Shown here piece by piece: positions 52,840 to 60,557 of a stretch of DNA of 64,000 nucleotides (positions are counted from its first letter, which is position 1; every line of letters begins with the position of its first letter). The DNA is from Halomicrobium katesii DSM 19301. GTDB taxonomy: Archaea; Halobacteriota; Halobacteria; Halobacteriales; Haloarculaceae. The notes under the pieces were generated by a model. That model was given only the letters and a program-made list of their open reading frames with translations. It had not been told where the DNA came from and searched no databases. Location of the stretch: positions 915,864 through 979,863 of the forward strand of contig NZ_KB905378.1 in assembly GCF_000379085.1 (NCBI RefSeq), in the 5' to 3' direction. A program made the position numbers and the translations under genes.

Positions 52840-53268
52840 ATGGTCCCGGATATCTCTCTCCTCGCCCTCGATCGCCGATCGGTCGCGCTCGCAGCGGTCG
52901 GCGGGATCAGTCACCTGGCGCTGGTCGCCGCGCTCTGGCTGTGGTTCGGATTCACCACGCGCGTCGCGGACAACGAAGCGTTCCTCGTCTACACCACTCT
53001 CGGCGCGGTGGCTCTCGGAGCGGTACCGACGCTGCTGATCGCGGCGAGACGGCTCGCGTCTCCGCTCGTCGTCGTCGGCGGGACCGGCCTCGCGACCGCG
53101 GCCCAGACGTGGCTGGTTTACGTTGCGCCCCAGACGCCGCCGGCACCGGTCGGCCCGACGCCCTTCGGCTGGTATCTCGTGGGCTGGCCCGTCGTCGCCG
53201 CGGTCGCGCTCGCGGGTGGCGCGACCGAACACCGACTTCGGCGAACGGGTCCACGAACCGGGACGTAA
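52840..53268 (+). CDS. Four-helix membrane protein of unknown function
   Basis: A 142-residue protein starting MVPDISLLALDRRSVALA, with four membrane helices at about 16-38, 46-66, 72-92 and 110-130, and a short basic tail. No conserved motif known to me. ATG 52840 is chosen; an earlier ATG at 52720 lies in the manC promoter region. Divergent from manC. Confidence 0.68.
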   Translation: MVPDISLLALDRRSVALAAVGGISHLALVAALWLWFGFTTRVADNEAFLVYTTLGAVALGAVPTLLIAARRLASPLVVVGGTGLATAAQTWLVYVAPQTPPAPVGPTPFGWYLVGWPVVAAVALAGGATEHRLRRTGPRTGT

Positions 53269-53311
53269 TGCTTCCGGCTCACGTCGGTGGGATCGTACAG
53301 ACGACGACTGG

Positions 53312-53447
53312 TACGGGTTATTGTCGCCGTCTGCTCGGTCGACCGCACGGCGTCCGGTCGAACTCTGTGCGGACGGGCTCGGGAGGCGACGGATGGAGTC
53401 TCCCGGTGGCGTGCGGTCGGTCCGGTACAGATCTACAATGCTCCGTC
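53312..53447. mobile_element. Decayed F2 element with internal insertion
   Basis: The left half (tacgggttattgtcgccgtc, ggtcgaccgcacggcgtc) and right half (gtgcggtcggtcc, atctacaatgctccgtc) match F2 arms but are separated by roughly 50 extra bases. A TGA follows at 53448. Old, rearranged copy. Confidence 0.45.
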
Positions 53448-53695
53448 TGAACGCCCTCGCCGCGCTCGCGGGCGCTGGCAGGCATCTCCTCGCTCACTGC
53501 GTTCGCTCGGATAGGGGTCGGCCAGCGCCTCCCTTCGTGTCACTCACCGCGAGACGCGTCTCGCCCTTTCGATCCACCAGGAGAGCACGCTCTCCTGAGC
53601 CCTCGTTCACTCCGTTCACGAGAACACCGGGCCACAGCAGACAGCACCGAGCCACGCCCTCCCCAGCCGAGTCGCTCGTTCGCGTTGCTCACTCA

Positions 53696-53774
53696 TACGG
53701 ATTATTGTAGCGATTTACCGGTGATCGTCGCCACGGGATAGACGATCACCGGTACGCAACTACAATAAACCGTA
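53696..53774. mobile_element. F2 palindromic element (79 bp), TCA duplicated
   Basis: Ends TACGGATTATTGTAG / CTACAATAAACCGTA, with inner palindrome accggtgatcgtc / gacgatcaccggt. TCA at 53693-53695 and 53775-53777. Intergenic. Confidence 0.88.
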
Positions 53775-53965
53775 TCACTCCTCCCTCGCACACTGTCGGC
53801 GCTCGACGGAGTGAGCGACAGCGTGCGCCAACGTCGCTGCTGTCGGCATTCGCGCGATTCACTCGACCGAACGCAGTGAGGTCGAGCCTTTTTCGTCGAC
53901 GTTTTCGCGCGAGTGGTTCGAGTCGCGGCTTCGCCGCGCTCGAACCCGAAGCGGAAAACGGTCGG

Positions 53966-54259
53966 TCACCACGTCTCGACGCTGCCCGTTTTCACGTCCT
54001 CGGCACAGCCCTGGCAGTCGGGGTGGTCGGGATCGAAGCAGGCCGGGCGCGCCTGGTCGTCGAGGCGGACTGCGCGGCGCTCGGCGTAGCGTCGACAGAC
54101 GATGCGAGCCTTCCCGTCGTCGTTCTGTGGGAGATCCGCGAGCGCGGACCGCTTGGCGTCGGTGTATGCCTGTTTCGCGTCCTCGATCTGGCGGCCCGCC
54201 GACCGGAGGGTCGTCCTGATCATCTGCTGAAAGAGGGTCGTCCGGTCGTCGTCGGCCAT
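53966..54259 (-). CDS. Small haloarchaeal Cys-containing protein
   Basis: A 97-residue soluble protein. The helical N-terminal two thirds is charged (LRSAGRQIEDAKQAYTDAKR). Three Cys stand in the C-terminal part (ARPACFDPDHPDCQGCAEDV), a possible metal site together with IVCRRYAERR upstream. Ends VKTGSVETW. A conserved haloarchaeal family without known function. Start at ATG 54259. Confidence 0.75.
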   Translation of the reverse strand: MADDDRTTLFQQMIRTTLRSAGRQIEDAKQAYTDAKRSALADLPQNDDGKARIVCRRYAERRAVRLDDQARPACFDPDHPDCQGCAEDVKTGSVETW

Positions 54260-54474
54260 ACGTCCCGTTTCGGCTCGCGCCTCAAGAATCTTCTCTGGCA
54301 ACTGGCGTGACGGGCCCCGATCGGTGCCGGGGCCGGACCTGATACCGACGCCGGAGACGGGGCCGCCGAGGAGGGCGTCGCTTTCACTTTCAGTGTGGTT
54401 GACGAGGGTTTATGTACCGAGACGACCAATCGACAGGTGTCTCCCATCGAAAACACGCGGAGACAGAGACACCA

Positions 54475-55407
54475 ATGACCGATTTGCATACCCCTGCGAC
54501 AGAGATACAAGAGCAGTTCGACGACCAGCTTGACGTGACCGTCGACGAGATCGAGGAGCGCCTCGAAACGCTGGTCGAGGAGTACAAGGTCCCGCTCAGC
54601 GAGGCCCGCCGCAGCGTCGTCAACACGTACCTCGACGACGCCGGCATGGACCGCGACCAGCTCTCGGGCGGTGGCGGCAACGAGCACGTCGACATCGCCG
54701 ACGTGGACGCACCCGAGGAGTGGATCGACGTGACCGCGAAGGTCGTCGAGCTGTGGGACGCCACGGCCGACGCCGTCGCGCAGGTCGGCCTGCTGGGCGA
54801 CGAGACCGGGACCATCAAGTTCACCAAGTGGTCCAAGTCCGACCTCCCGGAACTCGAAGAAGGGCAGGTCTACGAGCTTCGAAACGTCGTCACCGACGAG
54901 TACCAGGGTCGCTTCTCCGTGAAGCTCAACCGGACGACGACCATCGAGGCCGTCGACGAGGAGATCGAGGTCGGCGACGACGCCGTCGAGGTCGAGGGCG
55001 CGCTGGTCGACATCCAGTCGGGCAGCGGGCTCATCAAGCGATGTCCCGAGGAGGACTGTACGCGGGTCCTCCAGAACGGCCGCTGCAACGAGCACGGCGA
55101 GGTCGAAGGCGAGTTCGACCTCCGCATCAAGGGCGTCCTCGACGACGGCGAGGAAGTGACCGAAGTCATCTTCGACGAGGAGGCGACCGAGGCACTGACC
55201 GGCATCTCGCTGGCAGAGGGCAAGGAGATGGCCATGGACGCACTGGACACGACCGTCGTGGCCGACGAGATGCGCCAGAAGGTGCTGGGACGGTACTACC
55301 GAGTCACCGGCCCGACGCTCGGCCGATACGTCCTGGCGAACGAACAGGAGCGACTGGACGGGCCAGTGGACGCAGAGGCGATGCTGATCAAAGCGAGGTC
55401 GATCTGA
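54475..55407 (+). CDS. rpa3: Replication protein A, RPA3 type
   Basis: Single-stranded DNA-binding protein, 310 residues. A helical N-terminus is followed by an OB fold (about 80-160; WIDVTAKVVELWDATADAVAQVG ... GTIKFTKW) and a second region with a zinc-binding set (RCPEEDCTRVLQNGRCNEHG, about 185-205). The C-terminus matches haloarchaeal RPA3. Protects ssDNA in replication and repair. Followed after 1 bp by its associated protein gene, the known rpa3-rpap3 arrangement. Confidence 0.92.
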   Translation: MTDLHTPATEIQEQFDDQLDVTVDEIEERLETLVEEYKVPLSEARRSVVNTYLDDAGMDRDQLSGGGGNEHVDIADVDAPEEWIDVTAKVVELWDATADAVAQVGLLGDETGTIKFTKWSKSDLPELEEGQVYELRNVVTDEYQGRFSVKLNRTTTIEAVDEEIEVGDDAVEVEGALVDIQSGSGLIKRCPEEDCTRVLQNGRCNEHGEVEGEFDLRIKGVLDDGEEVTEVIFDEEATEALTGISLAEGKEMAMDALDTTVVADEMRQKVLGRYYRVTGPTLGRYVLANEQERLDGPVDAEAMLIKARSI

Positions 55408-55408
55408 G

Positions 55409-56020
55409 ATGGCTGCAACACCCACCCGCGAAGTCGCACGCCGCGTCTTCGCCAGCGAGTTCAACGACGCGAGTTACACGTTCAAAGAGTCCGACGACGA
55501 GCGCGCACCCGTCTACGTCCTGTTGCCGACGGGCGAGCGGGCCAACCGCGTGTTCCTCGTCGGCACGCTGACCGAGACCGAGGACGTGGGCGAGGACAGC
55601 GAGTACTGGCAGGGACGGGTCGTCGACCCCAACGGCGACACGTTCTTCATGTACGCCGGGCAGTACCAGCCCGACGCCGCCTCGATGCTGCGGGAACTGG
55701 AGCCGCCGGCCTACGTCGCCGTCGTGGGCAAGCCCCGCACGTACGAGACCGACGACGGTGAGGTCAACGTCTCGGTTCGACCGGAGTCGATCTCGCAGGT
55801 CGACGAGGCGACCCGCGATCGCTGGGTCGTCGAGACGGCCGAGCGGACGCTCGATCGCATTCAGGCCTTCGACGACGAGGACGGTGCCGAGATGGACGAG
55901 TACGTCCAGATGGCAGGCGAACAGTACGACCTGCCCGTCGAGAACTACCGACGCGCCGCGGTCGGCGCACTGGAAAGTCTCGAAGACGAACAGCGAGAGA
56001 CGACCACCGCCGAGCAGTAG
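55409..56020 (+). CDS. rpap3: RPA-associated protein
   Basis: A 203-residue COG3390-type protein: N-terminal EVARRVFASEFNDASYTFKES, an OB-fold-like middle (VFLVGTLTETEDVG ... WQGRVVDPNGDTFFMYAGQY, PPAYVAVVGKPRTYE), and an acidic helical C-terminus. It forms an operon with rpa3 and is thought to partner it in ssDNA binding. One-base gap after the rpa3 stop. Confidence 0.9.
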   Translation: MAATPTREVARRVFASEFNDASYTFKESDDERAPVYVLLPTGERANRVFLVGTLTETEDVGEDSEYWQGRVVDPNGDTFFMYAGQYQPDAASMLRELEPPAYVAVVGKPRTYETDDGEVNVSVRPESISQVDEATRDRWVVETAERTLDRIQAFDDEDGAEMDEYVQMAGEQYDLPVENYRRAAVGALESLEDEQRETTTAEQ

Positions 56021-56121
56021 TCCGACTGCCGGCACCCGTTCGTTTTCTTTCGGTCCCCCGCCAGCCGTGCGATCGTCTGACAAACGGTTAAGTATGATGC
56101 GGAGACAAACCCAACACAACG

Positions 56122-56559
56122 ATGAGCAACAAGAACAAGACGATCTCGTTCCGGGTCAGCCAGGAGAAGTTCGAGACCCTCCGTGGTATCGCCGAGGAAC
56201 GAGACATCTCGCTGTCTGCGGTGTTTCGTGACTACGTGGATCTCCTCGTCGCTCACGACGGCCAGGTCGAGGTCGTCCCCGAACACGAACTCAACGAAGC
56301 GACGGACACCGAGGAGACGACCGAGAGCTTCCCGCCGAAAGTCGAGGTCCCCAAGAGCTTCGTCCGCGAACACGAGCGACTGGAGTTAGAGGCCGACCAT
56401 CTCCGCGAACAGCTCGAAGAGCACAAGCGCTACGTCACCCAGCTCCGCCAGCAACTCGACGAGCACGACCAGGAAGACATCGTCCAGCTCGAAGATCTCG
56501 ACGGCGAGGACGACGACGACGCGTCCTACCGCATCGGTAGCTTCGACGATCTCGACTAG
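56122..56559 (+). CDS. Ribbon-helix-helix protein with C-terminal coiled coil (CdrL-like)
   Basis: A 145-residue protein. N-terminal RHH: KTISFRVSQEKFETLRGIAEERDISLSAVFRDYV (about 5-40). A linker, then a coiled coil (about 85-125; LELEADHLREQLEEHKRYVTQLRQQL) and a strongly acidic tail. This RHH plus long helical tail matches haloarchaeal CdrL, a regulator linked to cell-division genes; that identity is a resemblance, since no ftsZ is in view. Preceded by gttaagtatg about 30 nt upstream. Confidence 0.8.
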   Translation: MSNKNKTISFRVSQEKFETLRGIAEERDISLSAVFRDYVDLLVAHDGQVEVVPEHELNEATDTEETTESFPPKVEVPKSFVREHERLELEADHLREQLEEHKRYVTQLRQQLDEHDQEDIVQLEDLDGEDDDDASYRIGSFDDLD

Positions 56560-57012
56560 CTACACCAGTTCGTCTCTGCTCTCGCGTGCCTGCTTCGCTA
56601 CGTCCGGTTTTTCGTCGACGTCTGCCAGTGCCTCGACTGCTTCGAGCGTCCTGACCGAGTCGTCCAGAAAGGAGAGCACGTCGCCGGGATAGGCGTACAG
56701 CATGTAGTCGTCGCCCATCACGTCGACGATGGCGTCGGGTCCCAGTCCCTGTGCCCGCAGCTCCAGGAGGTACCGGACGAACTTCTCCTCGGGACAGCCA
56801 CAGTGGGGATTCGCCTGACAGTCACAGTCGAGGAAGTCCTCGGCGAAATCGAGGACCCGATCCTGGCTCGCCTCGTTGAGCTTCGCGAGTCCCTCGCCCT
56901 GGAAGAGGATGTCCAGCGTCGCGCCCTTGAACGCGCCCTTCGGGAACGAGGTCTCCAGCTGTGAGGCCAGCTGGCGGTGGTTCTTGACGTAGATTTTGTC
57001 GGTGATGGCCAC
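56560..57012 (-). CDS. Conserved haloarchaeal Cys-rich helical protein
   Basis: A 150-residue protein starting (GTG 57012) MAITDKIYVKNHRQLASQLE. The helical N-terminal part includes FPKGAFKGATLDILFQGEGLAKL. A Cys/His cluster CDCQANPHCGCPEEKF (about 79-94) may bind zinc or Fe-S, followed by LGPDAIVDVMGDDYMLYAYPGD and an acidic end. Well conserved in haloarchaea; function unknown to me. The GTG start lies about 28 nt after a TATA-like tttaca, pointing to leaderless mRNA. Its stop abuts the preceding gene's stop. Confidence 0.8.
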   Translation of the reverse strand: MAITDKIYVKNHRQLASQLETSFPKGAFKGATLDILFQGEGLAKLNEASQDRVLDFAEDFLDCDCQANPHCGCPEEKFVRYLLELRAQGLGPDAIVDVMGDDYMLYAYPGDVLSFLDDSVRTLEAVEALADVDEKPDVAKQARESRDELV

Positions 57013-57112
57013 GCTTAGGGGCCGTTGGGGTGCGGCGTGTAAAAGCGTCTCGAAGGCCGTACGGAGTCGTAACGTATATGTCCGCGACCCGGTTACCGAC
57101 GTATGCAAGCGT

Positions 57113-57184
57113 GTCCGGGTTGGGGTAGTGGTATCCTCCAGCCTTGTGGTGGCTGGGACGTGGGTTCAATTCCCGCACCCGGAC
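57113..57184 (+). tRNA. tRNA-His (anticodon GTG)
   Basis: 8-bp acceptor including the encoded G-1 (GTCCGGGT / ACCCGGAC), D-arm with GGG..TCC, anticodon arm CAGCC-TTGTGGT-GGCTG and T-arm GTGGG-TTCAATT-CCCGC. The G-1:C73 pair is the histidine identity mark. No intron and no encoded CCA. A TATA-like cgtatatg lies about 40 bp upstream. Confidence 0.95.
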
Positions 57185-57288
57185 TAGTTAATTTTCCGAC
57201 AACAATACTCGACAGCAGACCCCTCCATAGTTTCACTTCCACTACGGTCGGCCCAGATATATATTTCATAGCGGAAGATAAGAAATTT

Positions 57289-58167
57289 ATGGCAGAGAAT
57301 GAGTGTCCAAACTGTGGCCGAGTGTTCGAGAGCAGACGTGGACTCGGTGTTCATCATACACGTGTCCACGACGAGCGGTTACCGAACAGAGAGTGTGCAC
57401 ACTGTGGCGACTCATTTTATTGTGAGTACCAGCGGAAGTACTGTACCGAAGAGTGCCACGACGAGGCAGTCTCGTTTGCTGGGTCGGCGAACCCGAACTA
57501 CGATGATGGCAAGAGCCAAGCGGATTGCGACATCTGTGGCAGTGAATTCGAATATTACGAGTCCGAGAAGCCGGGTCTGTATTGTCCCGATTGCGTCGAA
57601 AACGAACGGTGGCGAGATCCACCCGTCATCAGGGGCAGTGAGCATCCCCGCTGGAGCGGCGGCAAAGCCACCGTCGCCTGTGACGAGTGCGGTGCGACCG
57701 TCGAGCGCTACCCCCATCAGATCACCGGCGAGGCCACGTTCTGCGGTCTCGACTGTCACGCGTCGTGGCTCTCGGAGCAGTTCACAGGCGAGGGCCACCC
57801 GAACTGGGAGGGCGGCGGCGTCGGCCCGTACGGGAAGGGATGGAACGCCGTCAGGGAGGCGGCACTCGAACGCGACGGCCACGAGTGCGTGGTCTGTGGG
57901 ACGACGGCCGACGAACTGGGTCGGAACCCGGACGTGCACCACATCGTTCCCGTCCGGGCGTTCGTCGAGACGCCGGTGCTGGCCGAGCGGGACGCCCATA
58001 CACTGGACAACGTCGTCTCGCTGTGTCCGGCGTGTCACCGGCGGGCGGAGTTCGGCCGGATCTCACGCGAGGAACTGCGGTGGCGGACGGCTCAGTTCGA
58101 TGGTGTAGGTGAGTGTAGTCGATCCGGGCCGATTTCGACCGATTCGGGGCCTACGATCTCGACGTAG
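57289..58167 (+). CDS. HNH endonuclease-like protein with multiple zinc knuckles
   Basis: A 292-residue protein. An N-terminal C2H2 finger (CPNCGRVFESRRGLGVHHTRVH) is followed by three or four further Cys4/Cys-His knuckles (CAHCGDSF, CDICGSEF, CDECGATVERYP). A C-terminal HNH nuclease fold has CVVCG, HHIVPVRAF (catalytic His) and LCPACHRRAEFG. This layout is common in homing-type and haloarchaeal orphan HNH proteins. AT-rich TATA region (agatatatattt) about 30 nt upstream of ATG 57289. It follows tRNA-His directly and overlaps the next convergent gene by 76 bp. Confidence 0.85.
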   Translation: MAENECPNCGRVFESRRGLGVHHTRVHDERLPNRECAHCGDSFYCEYQRKYCTEECHDEAVSFAGSANPNYDDGKSQADCDICGSEFEYYESEKPGLYCPDCVENERWRDPPVIRGSEHPRWSGGKATVACDECGATVERYPHQITGEATFCGLDCHASWLSEQFTGEGHPNWEGGGVGPYGKGWNAVREAALERDGHECVVCGTTADELGRNPDVHHIVPVRAFVETPVLAERDAHTLDNVVSLCPACHRRAEFGRISREELRWRTAQFDGVGECSRSGPISTDSGPTIST

Positions 58168-58481
58168 ACCTGCTGGACATCTGATTGCATGCGGATCGTC
58201 GCTACGCGGGCTGTCTCGTCGTCAACGATCACGCGGAGATCGACCGCGTGTGTGTAATCTTCGTAGGGGACGAGGCCCTCGATCGTGCTGGATTCGTCGG
58301 CGGATAGGTCACCCGCCGTCGACTGGCTCCCGTCGACTTCTACCTCGTAGGTGTGCGCACGATCGTCGCCGTTCCGAACGACCAGTGCAGCGCCATCGCC
58401 GCCGGAGAGGCCAGGACAGCCCGCGACGAGCGCTGATAGTCCCAGTCCAGCGCCGACGCTCACGAACTGTCTTCGATGCAT
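58092..58481 (-). CDS. Small exported lipoprotein
   Basis: A 129-residue protein: MHRRQFVSVGAGLGLSALVAGC forms a Tat/Sec-like signal with lipobox (LVAGC). The mature part is Ser/Thr/Asp-rich and predicted beta (LVVRNGDDRAHTYEVEVDG ... QVYVEIVGPESVEIG), without a known domain. Likely a cell-surface lipoprotein. Its 3' 76 bp overlap the HNH gene on the other strand, which is unusual in this window. Confidence 0.75.
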   Translation of the reverse strand: MHRRQFVSVGAGLGLSALVAGCPGLSGGDGAALVVRNGDDRAHTYEVEVDGSQSTAGDLSADESSTIEGLVPYEDYTHAVDLRVIVDDETARVATIRMQSDVQQVYVEIVGPESVEIGPDRLHSPTPSN

Positions 58482-58561
58482 ACTCTGCTGGAAGAAATGC
58501 GCCACGATAGGTTTTGTGCTACAGCGACGGACAGTGTGCAGTCCGGTAGTGCTGTCCCTGC

Positions 58562-59755
58562 TCACGCCTGCGGTTCGAAGACGGTCGCCTCGCCCTCGTC
58601 GTCGGCCCTGTAGTCGGGATTCTCCTTGATGATCGTCAGTGCCGTCATGATGTCGCTGCGGGTGAGCAGCCCCTGGAACGCGTCGGCCTCGTCGAGGACG
58701 ATCAGGCGGCCGACGTTGTTCCCTTCCAGTTCCGAGAGCGCGGTCATGACGTCCTCGTCGGGGGCGACAGCGATGAGCTCCGTCGTCATGATGTCGCTGA
58801 CGGTGTAGGCGTCCCGTTCGACCTCGCGCACGGCGCGGGCGTCTTCCAGCGTGACGAGGCCGACGATCTCGCCGTTGCGCTCGACGGGGTAGCCGGTGTG
58901 GCGCTCCTCGAACATCGTCCGGATGAGATCGCGGACCTTCGTGTCGGGGTCGACGGTGGTCACGCGGTCGGCGGGCGTCATCACGTCGGCGACGGTGACG
59001 CCTTCGAAGGCCGCTCGCATGACCGTCTGGCGGGACTCGCCGGCCGCGCCGATGTAGATGAAGAAGGCCAGGCCGATCAGCAGCGGATTGAAGGGTGGGA
59101 ACAGTCCGAACAGCGCCAGCAGGATCGCGAACCCCTTCCCGACCTCGGCCGCGATCTCCGTGGCGCGAGCGTAGGGATTCGACCGCGCGAGCAGAGCCCG
59201 GAGGATGCGGCCGCCGTCCATCGGGAACCCCGGGAGCATGTTGAAGACGGCCAGTGCGACGTTCATCAGCGCGAGGTAGCCGAGGACGAAGCGGACGGCA
59301 GCGAACGTCGTCGTCGTCGTCCCGCTGGGGACCAGCACGAACCCGATCAGCGAGACAAGCCCGACGAGGACGCTGACAACGGGGCCGGCCAGCGCGATGA
59401 GAAACTCCTGTCGCCAGTCTTCGGGCATCTCGTCTAACTGTGCGATGCCGCCGAACAGCCACAGCGTGATCGACTCGATCGGGTAGCCGTAGCGGATCGC
59501 CACGAGTGAGTGGCCCAGTTCGTGGAGGACGACGCCGGTAAACAGGCCGATCGCGGCCGCGATGCCCAGCAGCCACGGCAGGAGATCGGTGGTGAGGACT
59601 GCCGGGTCGAGGTTCCCACCGAACCGGTTGAGCAACTCGACGGTCGGCTCGACCTGCGAGCCGATGATCCACGCGAACAGTGGCAACACCAGCAGGAAGG
59701 TCAGATCCAGCTGGATCGGAATTCCGAAGGCACTGCCGATACGGAATCGTCGCAT
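58562..59755 (-). CDS. Site-2 type intramembrane metalloprotease with CBS domains
   Basis: A 397-residue M50 protease. Zinc motif HELGH in VVLHELGHSLVAIRYG (about 78), third ligand region FNMLPGFPMDGGRILRAL (about 172). Six membrane helices. A C-terminal pair of CBS domains (about 255-385; VADVMTPADRVTTVDPD and VSDIMTTELIAVAPDED) probably senses adenine nucleotides. Cleaves membrane-embedded regulators in other systems; target unknown here. Monocistronic, ATG 59755. Confidence 0.94.
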   Translation of the reverse strand: MRRFRIGSAFGIPIQLDLTFLLVLPLFAWIIGSQVEPTVELLNRFGGNLDPAVLTTDLLPWLLGIAAAIGLFTGVVLHELGHSLVAIRYGYPIESITLWLFGGIAQLDEMPEDWRQEFLIALAGPVVSVLVGLVSLIGFVLVPSGTTTTTFAAVRFVLGYLALMNVALAVFNMLPGFPMDGGRILRALLARSNPYARATEIAAEVGKGFAILLALFGLFPPFNPLLIGLAFFIYIGAAGESRQTVMRAAFEGVTVADVMTPADRVTTVDPDTKVRDLIRTMFEERHTGYPVERNGEIVGLVTLEDARAVREVERDAYTVSDIMTTELIAVAPDEDVMTALSELEGNNVGRLIVLDEADAFQGLLTRSDIMTALTIIKENPDYRADDEGEATVFEPQA

Positions 59756-59803
59756 AGTCGTCGCTTGTCGTGGGAGGGGCTTAAGCCCCCTGCGTGACCG
59801 ACC

Positions 59804-60402
59804 CTAGACGCCGAGCCACTCGTCGTTGCGGACGCTGTAGCCGTTCTCGCGACAGAACGTCGCGGCTTCCCGGCGTACGGCTCGCGATCCGGGTAGCTTG
59901 CCCGTCTCGTCGACCAGTTCGACGATCCAGTCGGCCATGTACTGGATCCCCTCGTCGTCGTCGTCCGCGTCGATCGCTTTCAGCGCTCGGAACGTCTTCT
60001 CGTAGGCCTCTCGCTGCGAGGTGCCCAGCGAGGTCTGCTGGACCGTCCGGCAGTGTTCGACGATGCGTTTCATCGCCGCGGCGATGGTCGGACGCTGGAC
60101 GCGGGTCCGGACGGTCGCCGGCTCGTCGAAGATCTCCTGATCGGTCTCTGGGAGGAGCTCCGCGACCGTGTGGACGTTCGCGTCCGACTCGACGGTCGGT
60201 CTCCGACGGCTTCGACGACTTCCCGCGCTGTCGCGGGGAACGACAGCGTGTCCAGTTCCGTCTCCAGTTCGCCTAGCGCCCGCTCGTCGACGGGCGGCTC
60301 CGTTTCGTCGTTGCGTTCGAGCGCGGTGAGGATGTCCCGCTCGCGCTGGCGACGGTCGGCGTTGTCTGCCTGCTCGTCTCGTCCGCTCTTATTATCTGCC
60401 AT
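59804..60402 (-). pseudogene. Frameshifted haloarchaeal regulatory-like protein gene
   Basis: Two ORFs that belong together: 60070-60402 (MADNKSGRDEQADNADRR, FPATAREVVEAVGD) and 59804-60073 (MKRIVEHCRTVQQTSLG). Between about 60070 and 60200 the correct frame is one off: TVESDANVHTVAELLPETDQEIFDEP continues from ...VGDR and runs straight into MKRIVEHC. One missing base near 60196-60203 (gaccgaccgtc) explains it. The intact form would be about 199 residues, resembling a conserved haloarchaeal family of unknown function. A sequencing error is the alternative. Confidence 0.75.
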
Positions 60403-60446
60403 TGTGAAATATTATTTCTCCAACTAGATAACCTTGTGGTCCTGCC

Positions 60447-60557
60447 CTACGCGACGCTGGGACTCTCGTCGACGGTCGACTCGACGTGCGTGTCGGTCGC
60501 AGCGGCGAACCCGTCTCCGAGGAGCCACCCCGCGATGATCAGGGCGTAGAAGCTCAT
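60447..60557 (-). pseudogene. C-terminal fragment of element-split DUF4013-like gene
   Basis: A 36-codon ORF starting at the ATG made by the F2 element end plus TGA: MSFYALIIAGWLLGDGFAAA, one membrane helix and an acidic tail, ending at TAG. Joins in frame to the upstream DUF4013-like ORF (…VGVFL-SFYALII) when the element and one TGA are removed. Confidence 0.75.

Larger units (their letters stand above)
53269..53965. other. Gene-free region with two F2 copies
   Basis: 697 bp without credible genes. It holds a decayed F2 (53312-53447) and an intact F2 (53696-53774), with low-complexity GC-rich sequence between, including ctcactgcgttcgctcg-type short inverted repeats common between haloarchaeal genes. 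The right part (53800-53960) contains inverted GC repeats and probably the 3' end signals of the next gene. Confidence 0.6.
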
